Positions 38,033 to 47,230 of a stretch of DNA of 64,000 bases are shown piece after piece. The DNA is from an uncultured Veillonellaceae bacterium (GTDB lineage Bacteria; Bacillota; Negativicutes; Selenomonadales; Selenomonadaceae): assembly GCA_902801565.1 (NCBI GenBank), contig CADCIX010000012.1:39156-103155 (forward strand). Direction: 5' to 3'. Under the pieces are notes generated by a model. The model saw only the letters and a program-made list of their open reading frames with translations. It was not told the DNA's origin and made no database searches. The stretch's first letter is position 1, and every line of letters begins with the position of its first letter. The position numbers were made by a program, and so were the translations under genes.

Positions 38033-39922
38033 TTATTTATTGATAGGTTTCTTGAGCACGGAGAGGATCAGGCAGCCTACCAGGGCGCCGATGAGGATGG
38101 AGGCAATGTACATGCCGGGGTTGCCGATGGTGGGAACCACGAAGATTCCGCCGTGCGGGGCGCGCAGCGTGCAATCGAAGAACATGCTCAGGGCGCCTGC
38201 GGTGGCAGAGCCGATGACGCAGGCAGGAATCACGCGGAGGGGATCGCCTGCCGCGAAGGGAATCGCGCCCTCGGTGATGAAGGACATGCCCATGACGTAG
38301 TTGGTCACGCCGGCCTTGCGCTCGCTTTCCGTGAAGCGGTTCTTGAAGAGGGTGGTGCAGAGAGCGATGGCAAGAGGAGGAACCATACCGCCGGCCATGA
38401 CCGCTGCCATGACATGGAACTCGCCGCTGGCGAGAAGGCCCGTGCCCGTGACATATGCTGCCTTGTTGATGGGGCCGCCCATGTCGATTGCCATCATGCC
38501 TGCGACGACAATGCCGATGAGGATACGGGCGCTGGGATCCATGTTCTTGAGGGTGTCAACGAGCCAGCTGTTGATGGCGCTGACGGGCGGTGCGATGATG
38601 AACATGCTGATGAGCCCGATGATGAGAATCCCGAAGAAGGGATAGAGCAGGACGGGTTTGACGCCATCCAGCGAAGCCGGCAGACCGCTGAAGATCTTCT
38701 TGAGGAAGTTGACCGTGTAGCCACCCACAAAGCCTGCAATCAAGGCACCGAGGAAGCCGGAACCGGTAGAACCGGCGAGAGCGCCGCCGACAAAACCAAC
38801 GGCAAGGCCCGGACGGTCAGCGATGGACATGGCGATGAAACCTGCCAATACCGGGAGCATGAAGCCGAAGGCTGCGCCTCCGATGGACATGAAGAACTGT
38901 GCCACAGGAGTGTTGGAACCAAATTTCGACGGGTCGATGGAGTAGTCGTCGAAGAGGAAGGCCAGGGCGATGAGGATACCGCCTCCGACGACAAAGGGAA
39001 GCATATGGGAAACGCCGTTCATGAGGTGCTTGTAGATCTGGCGTCCAAGGCTTTCGTCTGCCGCATCTGTTGCTCCTGTGGCCTCGTCCGCGCCGGAGGA
39101 ATGATAGATCGGCGTCCTGCCGGAAAGTGCGCGGTCAAGGAGGTCATCGGCCTTGTTGATGCCGTCCGCCACCTTACTGATGACCACGGGTTTTCCATTG
39201 AAACGCGCCATGGAGACATTCTTGTCGGCGGCGATGATGATGGCATCTGCAGCAGCGATTTCCGCAGCGGTCAGCACATTCTTCGCGCCTTCCGAACCGT
39301 TGGTCTCCACTTTGATGGAGATGCCGCGTTTCCTGGCATGCTGTTCCAGGCTTTCCGCAGCCATGAAGGTATGGGCGATGCCTGTGGGGCAGGCCGTCAC
39401 TGCGAGAACCTGGATATGGCCGGAAGCAGGTGCGGCAGGTGCTTCTGCTTTGGAAATATTGACCTTCCCGGCTTCCTTGTCATCGATGAGCTTGAGGAAT
39501 TCTTCCTTTGTGGTGGCGGCAATCAGGGCCTCCTTGAAGTCCGGGTCCATGATCATGGTCGCCAGCTTGCTCAGGATGGAAAGATGTTCATCTGCGGCGG
39601 AGTCCGGTGCGGCAATCATGAAGAACAGGCGGGAAGGCTTGCCGTCCATGGATTCGAAATCCATGCCGGAGGGAACCGTCATGGCAGCAAGGCCGGCCCT
39701 CTTTACACCGGAGCTCTTTGCATGGGGTGTGGCGATGCCATCGCCAAGGCCGGTGGTACCCGAGGCCTCACGGGCAAGAACATCCTTTTCATACTGTTCC
39801 TTGTTGGAGAGGTTGCCAGAAGCATCCATGAGGCCGGCCAACTCATGGATGGCCGATTTCTTGTCTGCCGGTTTTGCTCCGAGGACGATGGACTCGTTCT
39901 TGAGCAGGTCGGTAATACGCAT
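38033..39922 (-). CDS. fruA: Fructose-specific PTS transporter EIIABC
   Basis: Imports fructose while phosphorylating it to fructose-1-phosphate. 629 residues. EIIA comes first (to about residue 150) with the phosphorylated His in DGIATPHAKSSG. EIIB follows with the Cys in VTACPTGIAHTFMAAESLEQ near residue 175. EIIC starts near residue 285 (GVSHMLPFVVGGGILIALAF) with 8-10 membrane helices and MGMSFITEGAIPFAA. The start at 39922 follows a G-rich site. It is downstream of fruK in a two-gene operon. Confidence 0.94.
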   Translation of the reverse strand: MRITDLLKNESIVLGAKPADKKSAIHELAGLMDASGNLSNKEQYEKDVLAREASGTTGLGDGIATPHAKSSGVKRAGLAAMTVPSGMDFESMDGKPSRLFFMIAAPDSAADEHLSILSKLATMIMDPDFKEALIAATTKEEFLKLIDDKEAGKVNISKAEAPAAPASGHIQVLAVTACPTGIAHTFMAAESLEQHARKRGISIKVETNGSEGAKNVLTAAEIAAADAIIIAADKNVSMARFNGKPVVISKVADGINKADDLLDRALSGRTPIYHSSGADEATGATDAADESLGRQIYKHLMNGVSHMLPFVVGGGILIALAFLFDDYSIDPSKFGSNTPVAQFFMSIGGAAFGFMLPVLAGFIAMSIADRPGLAVGFVGGALAGSTGSGFLGALIAGFVGGYTVNFLKKIFSGLPASLDGVKPVLLYPFFGILIIGLISMFIIAPPVSAINSWLVDTLKNMDPSARILIGIVVAGMMAIDMGGPINKAAYVTGTGLLASGEFHVMAAVMAGGMVPPLAIALCTTLFKNRFTESERKAGVTNYVMGMSFITEGAIPFAAGDPLRVIPACVIGSATAGALSMFFDCTLRAPHGGIFVVPTIGNPGMYIASILIGALVGCLILSVLKKPINK

Positions 39923-39985
39923 ACTTAATTGCCCCCTTTTCAGAAATATATTTATAATATAATGAAACACAAATTAATACAGAAA

Positions 39986-40894
39986 TTATTTAATGGTCTT
40001 TAAAAGAGCCTCCACTTCGGTGCGTGTGGCGAGGTTTTCCGAGAAAGCGGAAGCAGAACCTGTGGCAACTCCCATGTAGAACGCCTGCTTGAAATCGCCA
40101 TTGGATTCCGTGTAGCCTGTGATGAAGCCTGCCACCATGGAATCCCCTGCCCCCACGGAGTTTACCAGCTTGCCCTTGGGAGCCGGGCTCTTGTAGGATT
40201 TTCCCTCTGCTGTCAGGAGGATGGCGCCGTCGCCCGCCATGGAGATCAGGACATTCTGTGCGCCCTGTTCCTGCAATTTCTTTGCATGGGTGATGATTTC
40301 TTCGTCGGTCTTCAACGTAACGTTGAACATCTCACCAAGCTCATGGTTGTTGGGTTTGATGAGGAAGGGATTGTATTTCAGCACGTTCATGAGGAGTTTT
40401 TTCGTGGCATCCACGATGATGCGGATGCCCTTGCCCTGCAGGCGCCCCATGATGCGCTCGTAGATGTCGTCCGGCAGGGTGTTTGGGATGGAGCCGGCCA
40501 GAACGAGTGTATCTCCTTCCTGCAATTTGTCGAGCTGATCGAAGAGTTCCTGCTGCTTTGCCTCGCTGATATTCGGCCCCTGGCCGTTGATCTCCGTTTC
40601 CACATCGGCCTTGACCTTCACATTGATGCGGGTGAATCCCTCCGGAAGCTGGACGAAGTCAAAATCCACATTCTGGGTGATGAGCTGTCGTTTGATTTCC
40701 TCCCCTGTGAAGCCGGCAATGAAACCAAGGGCGGTGCTCTTGATCCCCATGTTCGCGAGAACGATGGACACGTTGATGCCCTTGCCTCCTCCGAGGACCT
40801 GCTCGTAGTTCACGCGGTTGATTCCCCCGGCAGCGAAGGAATCCAGCCGGACGATGTAGTCCAGGGCGGGATTGAAGGTTACAGTGTAAATCAT
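39986..40894 (-). CDS. fruK: 1-phosphofructokinase
   Basis: Converts fructose-1-phosphate to fructose-1,6-bisphosphate. 302-residue PfkB-family kinase. Motifs: YTVTFNPALDYIVRLD at the start, GGGKGINVSIVLANMG, and the C-terminal PfkB signature NSVGAGDSMVAGFITGY with the catalytic Asp. ATG at 40894 has GGGG seven bases upstream. It is the first gene of the fru operon; no fruR lies directly upstream. Confidence 0.95.
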   Translation of the reverse strand: MIYTVTFNPALDYIVRLDSFAAGGINRVNYEQVLGGGKGINVSIVLANMGIKSTALGFIAGFTGEEIKRQLITQNVDFDFVQLPEGFTRINVKVKADVETEINGQGPNISEAKQQELFDQLDKLQEGDTLVLAGSIPNTLPDDIYERIMGRLQGKGIRIIVDATKKLLMNVLKYNPFLIKPNNHELGEMFNVTLKTDEEIITHAKKLQEQGAQNVLISMAGDGAILLTAEGKSYKSPAPKGKLVNSVGAGDSMVAGFITGYTESNGDFKQAFYMGVATGSASAFSENLATRTEVEALLKTIK

Positions 40895-40932
40895 AGTCAT
40901 TCCCCCTCTGCGAAATAATTGCGTATAATCGA

Positions 40933-41010
40933 ACTATACAATAAAATCTCTATTCAAGTCAATCAAAAATTTTCACAAAGTTCTCAATCGACAATCCTAA
41001 ATCCGATTGA
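40933..41010 (-). promoter_or_regulatory. fruKA promoter with GATTGA operator sites
   Basis: On the minus strand TTGACT (complement of 40957-40962), an 18-bp spacer and TATAGT (complement of 40933-40938) form the promoter. TCAATC sites occur at 40959-40964, overlapping the -35, and at 40984-40989. TCAATCG (40984-40990) and CGATTGA (41004-41010) form a perfect inverted repeat. This resembles DeoR/FruR-type control; the regulator at 30 kb is one candidate. Confidence 0.6.
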
Positions 41011-41101
41011 TATTTTATTTGATATACGATAAAATTAAGAAAGGAATATGTCTGTGTGAGAAATTCTATGGGTTGAAAAGAAAAGGCCAGGGGGGAACGG
41101 G

Positions 41102-42298
41102 ATGTCGATGCAAAAAGAGGAACTTCTTCAATTGCTGCATGATCCGGATGTCTGTCGGGAAATCTTCGAGATCGTGAGGCATGGTGGAAAGCCGGTTGTT
41201 CAAGCCAAGGCTCCTGTTCCGGCGGCTTCGTCTGAAAAGACCGTCGCAGCGAAAAGCAAACCGGCCGAAAAACCGTCCAAGGATGTCCACAACAAGGCGT
41301 ATCTGGACCAGGACAGGATTGCCGCTCTCAAGGACAGGGTGAGAAACGCCATCGCCCGCAAGAACAGCGAACAGGCGAATGATGAGGATGTTGCAGCGAT
41401 TCCGGAACAGGAGCCCGCTCTTGAATTCCCGGCGGCTGAGCCGGAAGGACTCGCTGTCGAGGAACCGAAATCGGCAATCAGCGCGGATTCCGGCAATCTC
41501 AGCAGCAAATTGCAGCTTTTGAGGAACCGTGTGCAGCAGGACGGAGAAAAACAGGATATTCCATCGGGATACCAGCCGGCAGGGAGTGCCTCCCAGGAAA
41601 AATATACGATTGTCCTTGAAAGGAAATGCCCTGTGTGCGAACAGGAGACCCGTGTGGTCAAGTGCAAGTCCCGCATGGTGGCAGAGACAAAGGACCTGGA
41701 TCTTTGCGTTCATTACAAGGGCATCAACCCCTATCTCTACACGGTCTGGACCTGTGAGCATTGCGGTTTTGCCGCAGAGGAAAGCAAGTTCCTGGCCTAC
41801 ATGCCGAACAAGACGCGGGAGAAATTGAAGGAGTTCCTGGAGAGCGTGGACATGACGATGGAGTTCAAGGAAGAGCGGTCCGCCGCAGACGCCATATCCC
41901 TTTGTGAGATGGCAATCCTTTATTCGGAGCTGACGGACAATTCCCCGAACCGCCAGGCAGGACTTCATCTCAAGATTGCCTGGATTTGCAGGTACATCGG
42001 GGAGAAGGAGAAGGAACGGCGTTCCATGCAGAGAGCGGCGGAACTGTATGCTCTTTCCCTGGAAACGGAACGCTATCCCGTTGGGAAGATGTCGGACAAC
42101 ACGGCGCTCTATCTGACAGGGGTACTCTATTTCATGCTGAACCAGCTGGATGAGGCAACGAAACATCTGAGCCGGATCATCGGCGATCAAAGCTTGAGGG
42201 TTTCTGCGCCGAAGATCTATGAGAAGGCCAGAGATATTTGGCAGGATATCAAGGAAATGAGGAAGGCCTCGAAAGCTGTCGAGGATGCAAAGAGCTAA
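41102..42298 (+). CDS. DUF2225 protein
   Basis: 398 residues, cytoplasmic. Residues 1-30 form a short helical start (LLQLLHDPDVCREIFEIV). Residues 35-165 are low-complexity and charged. From about 175 the DUF2225 domain has a zinc-binding pattern CPVCEQET ... WTCEHCGFAAEES and continues into TPR-like helices (NRQAGLHLKIAWICRYIGEK). Function is unknown. It is followed after about 100 bp by the condensation-like protein in the same direction, so the two may work together. Confidence 0.75.
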   Translation: MSMQKEELLQLLHDPDVCREIFEIVRHGGKPVVQAKAPVPAASSEKTVAAKSKPAEKPSKDVHNKAYLDQDRIAALKDRVRNAIARKNSEQANDEDVAAIPEQEPALEFPAAEPEGLAVEEPKSAISADSGNLSSKLQLLRNRVQQDGEKQDIPSGYQPAGSASQEKYTIVLERKCPVCEQETRVVKCKSRMVAETKDLDLCVHYKGINPYLYTVWTCEHCGFAAEESKFLAYMPNKTREKLKEFLESVDMTMEFKEERSAADAISLCEMAILYSELTDNSPNRQAGLHLKIAWICRYIGEKEKERRSMQRAAELYALSLETERYPVGKMSDNTALYLTGVLYFMLNQLDEATKHLSRIIGDQSLRVSAPKIYEKARDIWQDIKEMRKASKAVEDAKS

Positions 42299-42395
42299 AA
42301 GATAAAAGTGATGTTTGTGCTGCACTCTCAGACCATGGGGATGGCACAAGCCATTCAGGAACAGGGAAGTTTCCAAGGTTGAAGGTGGTGTGGAT

Positions 42396-43898
42396 ATGGA
42401 TTATGATACCTGGAAGGCGTTGCTTCAGGAACACGATGACAACTATGGAAGCTATGAGGACAGTCCTTATGAGACCCCCCGTGAGGAAGAAGAGGAGGAC
42501 GATGAGGGCTACAAGGTCCTGCAACTCCAGGATCTGAACAGGAGTGACAGGGATATGCTGCTCTCCAAGTACGGGAGCAGGAATGTGGAGGAAATCAGGA
42601 CCCTGACAAAGGCGGAGCGCGATATCTTTGGAAGCGCGGATTTCGTTTCCAAGGATTTCTGCATCCAGCTTCTCTACAAGGTGGAGCTGGACCTGATTCG
42701 GGACGAGTTCCGCCAGAACATCAAGCAGATGTTCATGGACACGCCGGAGCTTCGGGTGAGCTATTTCCGCTTTGGGGTGGACCAGAAGAGATACAAGCTC
42801 ATCGTCAAGACGCGTTTTCCACTGATCAAGTACCAGAGCATGAACTTTCTCTCCGGCGAGAACCTTGACCGTGCCCTTCGCAAATACATGGCGGATGACC
42901 GCGAGGCGGGATTTGACCTTGAGAAGGATGTGCTGATGCGGATTTCCGTGATTCGCACGGGGGATGATGAGTACGCCATCCTGCTGACGGAATCCCGCCT
43001 GATTGCCGAAGCGTGGAACGAGCAGGATTTTCTCCGCTATGCCTTCGGCATCTCCTCCCATGCTGCTCCCGTGGAGCTCGTGCAGAAAAAGGAGGCATCC
43101 TTTGCTGCCAGCGACTATTGGGGATCCATTCTTGACAGCATGCATACCATGCCGCGCCTGCCGAGGTTCAACAAGTACCCGGGACGCCGCAAGCAGCTGT
43201 GGCATTACGCCAGCATTGACAAGGAAATGCGGAATCTGCTTCTTTCGAAGTCCTTTGGCAACAAGGATATGATTATGAGCATCCTTCATACCGCATGGGG
43301 AATGATGCAGAAGCAGGTGAACTACGGAAGGGATACCTATGTTTGCCTGATCTTGTCCGATAATATGCTCAATCTGGAAAACAGCAGCCAGACGGCGGGA
43401 CAGGTCTATCCGATTCCCGTGCGCCTGAGTATCGATGACGATCCCACGGTGAAGGAGCTCGTTGGAAGGCAGCTTCGCCAGACCCTCATGTCCAAGTCCA
43501 TCGCCTGTGCCTCCATGCGGAGTGTGATGGACAGGGTGGGGGAACCCGAGGATTCCTTTCCACTCTTCCTGTTCTTCCACGGTTTCCTGCCGGACAAGCA
43601 GCCCTATTCCAAGACGGGGAGCAAGCCGGGCTGCCGTTTGGTGGATCTGCATACATGGGATGCGGGAGAGACGGATCTCGCCTTGTATTTCGACATGAAC
43701 AAGGATTCCATCAACTATACTTTTGTCTACAACCCTTTCTGCTTTGAGAACCGCAGTGTTCAGCCCCTGGCAAAGTTCTTCGAGATTGGCCTGAGCTGCC
43801 TCCTGCTTCTCTGGGATGAGAAGGTATCACTGTTCGAGGAAGTGTTGCAGGAAGAGATGCGGGGCTGGGACAAGTCCTTCGATACCTATGTGTTCTAG
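42396..43898 (+). CDS. Stand-alone condensation-domain-like protein with degenerate active site
   Basis: 500 residues. An acidic N-terminus (to about residue 45) precedes a region that follows the NRPS condensation-domain pattern. That pattern runs from a TKAERDIF opening, through TPELRVSYFRFG and FDLEKDVLMRISVIR, to a C-terminal lobe with DLALYFDMNKDSINYTFVYN. At the position expected for HHxxxDG the sequence reads ESRLIAEAW, so both catalytic histidines and the DG are missing. It is not part of an NRPS. The assignment rests on pattern only. ATG at 42396 has AGGTGG seven bases upstream. Its likely partner is the DUF2225 gene. Confidence 0.55.
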   Translation: MDYDTWKALLQEHDDNYGSYEDSPYETPREEEEEDDEGYKVLQLQDLNRSDRDMLLSKYGSRNVEEIRTLTKAERDIFGSADFVSKDFCIQLLYKVELDLIRDEFRQNIKQMFMDTPELRVSYFRFGVDQKRYKLIVKTRFPLIKYQSMNFLSGENLDRALRKYMADDREAGFDLEKDVLMRISVIRTGDDEYAILLTESRLIAEAWNEQDFLRYAFGISSHAAPVELVQKKEASFAASDYWGSILDSMHTMPRLPRFNKYPGRRKQLWHYASIDKEMRNLLLSKSFGNKDMIMSILHTAWGMMQKQVNYGRDTYVCLILSDNMLNLENSSQTAGQVYPIPVRLSIDDDPTVKELVGRQLRQTLMSKSIACASMRSVMDRVGEPEDSFPLFLFFHGFLPDKQPYSKTGSKPGCRLVDLHTWDAGETDLALYFDMNKDSINYTFVYNPFCFENRSVQPLAKFFEIGLSCLLLLWDEKVSLFEEVLQEEMRGWDKSFDTYVF

Positions 43899-43931
43899 TG
43901 TAGAAAACTTTATAAAGATATATACAAAACT

Positions 43932-43966
43932 AAAAGACCCTGTTGTCGCTATGCAGGGTCTTTTTT
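43932..43966 (+). terminator. Rho-independent terminator
   Basis: AAAAGACCCTG and CAGGGTCTTTT close a hairpin followed by a T run, ending the DUF2225/condensation-like gene pair. Confidence 0.85.
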
Positions 43967-44043
43967 CATTCATGAATGGCAGGAAGAAATGGATTGGATG
44001 GATAATATATTTATAGTAGGTTCAAGATGAAAGGAGAAATCCT

Positions 44044-44982
44044 ATGGAAGAAAAGGAAATGGAACTATTGACCCAAGAGGAGAAGGTGGAGCCAAAAACG
44101 GAAGAAAAGAAGCCGCCCAAAAAACAAAGGCCTCCGCGGACCATGTCCTTTTACATAAAGAAATATCTTATTATCTGCCTGGGGGCGATGATTGCTGCCA
44201 TTGGGCTGGAGGTTTTCCTCATCCCAAACAATGTCATCGATGGCGGTGTGGTAGGACTTTCCATCATGGCCAGTTACATCACGGATATGCAGCTGGGCGT
44301 GTTTCTGGTGCTTCTGAACCTTCCGTTCATGTACCTTGGGTACAAGCAGATCGGCAAGAGCTTTACCATTGCTACATTCATTGCCATCTGCCTTCTTTCT
44401 GTATGGTCCGGACTTTTTGTCCCCATCCCGCCCCTCACCAACGATCCCTTTCTGGCGGCGATTTTCGGCGGCATCATCGACGGTGTGGGAGTCGGTCTCA
44501 TCATACGGGCGGGCGGTTCCCTCGACGGAACGGAGATTGTCGCTATCATCATGGACAGGAAGTCCGTGTTCTCCGTGGGCGAAGTCGTCATGTTCATCAA
44601 TCTTTTCATCTTATCCAGTGCAGGGCTGCTGTTCGGCTGGGACAAGGCGATGTACTCGCTGGTGGCATATTTTGTGATATCCAAGATGATCGATGTGGTC
44701 ATTAAGGGATTGGATGAGTCCTATGCCGTGATGATCGTGACGAATGAGCACGAAGAGATCACTTCCGCCCTCAATGACCGTTTGGGCCGCGGCGTTACCC
44801 TGCTCCATGGGGCGGGCGGCTATACGGGGGAAAGCAAGGAGGTGCTCTACTGCGTGGTGACACGCCTGGAGGTGGACAAGCTCAAGGAGATTGTCCTGGA
44901 CAAGGACGAGAGCGCCTTTGTCACCATCAATGCCGTCCACGACATCGTGGGCGGGCGGTTCAAGAAGAAATCCATTCATTGA
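44044..44982 (+). CDS. YitT family membrane protein (DUF161/DUF2179)
   Basis: 312 residues. A charged cytoplasmic start (residues 1-38) precedes five to six transmembrane helices with two DUF161-type repeats (IPNNVIDGGVVGLSIM, RAGGSLDGTEIVAIIMDRK). A C-terminal soluble DUF2179 domain follows (YAVMIVTNEHEEITSALNDR, FVTINAVHDIVGGRF). The role of the family is unknown. AGGAG lies eight bases before the ATG. Confidence 0.88.
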   Translation: MEEKEMELLTQEEKVEPKTEEKKPPKKQRPPRTMSFYIKKYLIICLGAMIAAIGLEVFLIPNNVIDGGVVGLSIMASYITDMQLGVFLVLLNLPFMYLGYKQIGKSFTIATFIAICLLSVWSGLFVPIPPLTNDPFLAAIFGGIIDGVGVGLIIRAGGSLDGTEIVAIIMDRKSVFSVGEVVMFINLFILSSAGLLFGWDKAMYSLVAYFVISKMIDVVIKGLDESYAVMIVTNEHEEITSALNDRLGRGVTLLHGAGGYTGESKEVLYCVVTRLEVDKLKEIVLDKDESAFVTINAVHDIVGGRFKKKSIH

Positions 44983-45005
44983 GATAGAGATAGGATGTGG
45001 CTGCT

Positions 45006-45614
45006 ATGTCAAGGAAATATTGCGCAATCTTCTTGTTTTTGCTCATGGTGCTTCTTTCCGTGCCTGTTTCTGCCGAAAAAGCGGCGCCTCTTCGCATTGC
45101 CCGGCTTCCCATCATCGTGCAGTCAAGCTTCAACCTGTCTGCAGAAACGGTGGATGAATTGGAGACAAAGGTGGACAGGGCTCTGCACGTTCCTCTTAAC
45201 GGGGTGCTCCAGAAAGTGGAGTATCTTCCGGAACAGGACTGCATGAGGGCCCTGGATGATGTCATGGCGGAGCTTCGACGGACCAATCGCAAGGCAAAGC
45301 TCAAGGATGCCATGAAGCCTTTGGCGGAACGGCTCGATGCGGATTTGGTGGTCTGTCCGGTCATAGAGCATTACAGCCAGTACATTTCCATGGGATTTCA
45401 TTGGCATGGGGAGAGCATTCTTTACAGTGATGTCAGAATATCTTTAGCGGGATATGAGCGCAGGAAGGACAAGCCGTTTTTAGAACGGGAGTCCCGCTTT
45501 TACCGAAATGAGTATTCGAATTGGGGACTTGCGAGGGTGCTTGCAGGAGAATGTATGGACAAGGTGATCGATAGAACGGGCATTTATTTTATGGTGCATG
45601 ACAGTAAAGAATAA
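45006..45614 (+). CDS. Secreted protein of unknown function
   Basis: 202 residues with a Sec signal peptide (MSRKYCAIFLFLLMVLLSVP, cleavage after VSA). The mature part starts EKAAPLRIARLPIIVQ and resembles periplasmic or envelope proteins with an alpha/beta pattern. It contains LADLVVCPVIE-like beta strands (LDADLVVCPVIEHYSQY). No catalytic motif is seen. It lies between YitT and the porin; the porin has its own promoter. ATG at 45006 is chosen; a GTG nine bases upstream is possible. Confidence 0.75.
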   Translation: MSRKYCAIFLFLLMVLLSVPVSAEKAAPLRIARLPIIVQSSFNLSAETVDELETKVDRALHVPLNGVLQKVEYLPEQDCMRALDDVMAELRRTNRKAKLKDAMKPLAERLDADLVVCPVIEHYSQYISMGFHWHGESILYSDVRISLAGYERRKDKPFLERESRFYRNEYSNWGLARVLAGECMDKVIDRTGIYFMVHDSKE

Positions 45615-45655
45615 AAAGAACATAGAAAAGACAGTATTTTTGATGAGTTGCGACA

Positions 45656-45684
45656 TTGACAGGGAGAGACTTCTGTCGTACAAT
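45656..45684 (+). promoter_or_regulatory. Promoter of the SLH porin gene
   Basis: TTGACA (45656-45661), 17-bp spacer and TACAAT (45679-45684), 50 bp upstream of the porin start. Confidence 0.8.
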
Positions 45685-45733
45685 TTCAGAGGTTATTATA
45701 CTAATAAAATATTGATTCAGGAGATGGTAATGG

Positions 45734-47161
45734 ATGAAGAAATGGGCAGCAGCTTTAACCGGCGCGATGCTCATGGGATGCATGGGAACTTCTTTTGCAA
45801 ATTCCCCGGAGGAGTCTTTCAAGGATGTCCCGAAAGATCATTGGGCTTATGAATCTGTACAGAAACTGGTGGACAGCGGCGTTGTGACGGGATACCCGGA
45901 CGGCGAGTTCAAGGGGGATCGGCAGATCACCCGCTATGAGATGAGCATGGTGGTGGCAAAGGCCATCGACCATTACATGGAAGCCAGCGATTCGGACAAG
46001 GAGCTCATCGACAAGCTCTCGGCGGAGTTTGCCGGCGAGCTGAATCGTCTGGGAAAGCGCATGGAGAAAGTGGAGAAGCGCACGAACAGCTGGCTCAGCG
46101 GCGAGACGCGCATCCGCTATTTCGGCAACAGCCCGCAGGTGGGGGAGAAGCTCAAGGGCGGCGACAAGTTCGACTTCCGGCAGAGACTTACCTGGCAGGG
46201 AGATATCAATCCAAAGATAAATTTCCTCGGTCGTCTGAACATGGACCAGAAATTCGGCGAAGGTGCGAACTCCAGGACCTATAAGGTTCGTATGGATCTT
46301 GGCTACATCCAGTGCAAGGACACGTTCGGTCTTGACAAGATTCGCGTGGGACGTTCCCAGCTCGATTCCATCGGCCATGGACTGATCGGAAAGCCGGACA
46401 GCGTTGATGGCCTCCTGCTTCAGAAGAACATAGGGGACAACACGACCCTCAAGGCATATGTGGGAGATGTTTCCCAGGACGGCGATGCCAGCACATCGAA
46501 TACCCAGACACTTGGCACCTTTGAGATCGGGCATAATTTCTCGAAGGATTTCGGTGCAAGCCTCGGCTATTACTGGGCGGATATTGAAAGGACCGCACGG
46601 GGCGCAGGCATGGGAAATCTCAATATCGCGGGCAACAGCAATGCCACGGATCTGGTGTTCAACCGTGCTGACGGCCTCGATATCGGGTTTCATTACAAGT
46701 TCGGCAAGTACAGGCTCTTTGGAGATTATATCTTCACGAATGTCCGCAACATGAATCCGGACTATGAGGGGCGTCTTGGCAATCATCCCAAGGGATGGTC
46801 CATTGAGCTGACAAACGGTGTCGGCCCCAATGTCTATTACCTGGCAGTTCCCATTGTGGACAGGAACAAGCCCCACACGGATGCCTGGATGATCTCCTAC
46901 CGCAGCATCGATGCAGGCGCTGTTCCGGTGGGCGGCTTCGATACGATGGGCGTTTCTTATCCGAACCAGCCCTACAGTGCATTCACCCATGGCACAGACA
47001 ATGTGAATGCCATCTATCTTGCCTATCAGAACGTCGTGACGAAGAATGTCATCATGAGCCTTGAATATCAGCATCTCCGTTTCAAGAATCGCGGGCTCAC
47101 AGGCCTCAAGAGCGGGAAGATTGACAATACCTACAAGTTCCAGTTTGAGTTCTTCTATTGA
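45734..47161 (+). CDS. SLH-domain outer-membrane porin (OmpM/Mep45-like)
   Basis: 475 residues. Signal peptide (MKKWAAALTGAMLMGCMGTS, cleaved near SFA-N), then one SLH domain (SFKDVPKDHWAYESVQKLVD, GYPDGEFKGDRQITRYEM), a short coiled-coil region (residues 85-115) and a C-terminal beta-barrel of alternating strands ending in FQFEFFY. In Negativicutes such proteins fix the outer membrane to polyamine-modified peptidoglycan through the SLH domain and act as general porins. It is the clearest marker of a Gram-negative envelope here. Confidence 0.92.
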   Translation: MKKWAAALTGAMLMGCMGTSFANSPEESFKDVPKDHWAYESVQKLVDSGVVTGYPDGEFKGDRQITRYEMSMVVAKAIDHYMEASDSDKELIDKLSAEFAGELNRLGKRMEKVEKRTNSWLSGETRIRYFGNSPQVGEKLKGGDKFDFRQRLTWQGDINPKINFLGRLNMDQKFGEGANSRTYKVRMDLGYIQCKDTFGLDKIRVGRSQLDSIGHGLIGKPDSVDGLLLQKNIGDNTTLKAYVGDVSQDGDASTSNTQTLGTFEIGHNFSKDFGASLGYYWADIERTARGAGMGNLNIAGNSNATDLVFNRADGLDIGFHYKFGKYRLFGDYIFTNVRNMNPDYEGRLGNHPKGWSIELTNGVGPNVYYLAVPIVDRNKPHTDAWMISYRSIDAGAVPVGGFDTMGVSYPNQPYSAFTHGTDNVNAIYLAYQNVVTKNVIMSLEYQHLRFKNRGLTGLKSGKIDNTYKFQFEFFY

Positions 47162-47186
47162 GGAAAACCGAATAGGAAGCGATAGA

Positions 47187-47216
47187 AAATCCGCGCCTTA
47201 TGACGCGGATTTTCTT
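47187..47216. terminator. Terminator between the porin and branching enzyme genes
   Basis: AAAATCCGCG (47187-47196) and CGCGGATTTT (47204-47213), serving the convergent genes on both sides. Confidence 0.8.
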
Positions 47217-47230
47217 GCACTGTATAGCTT

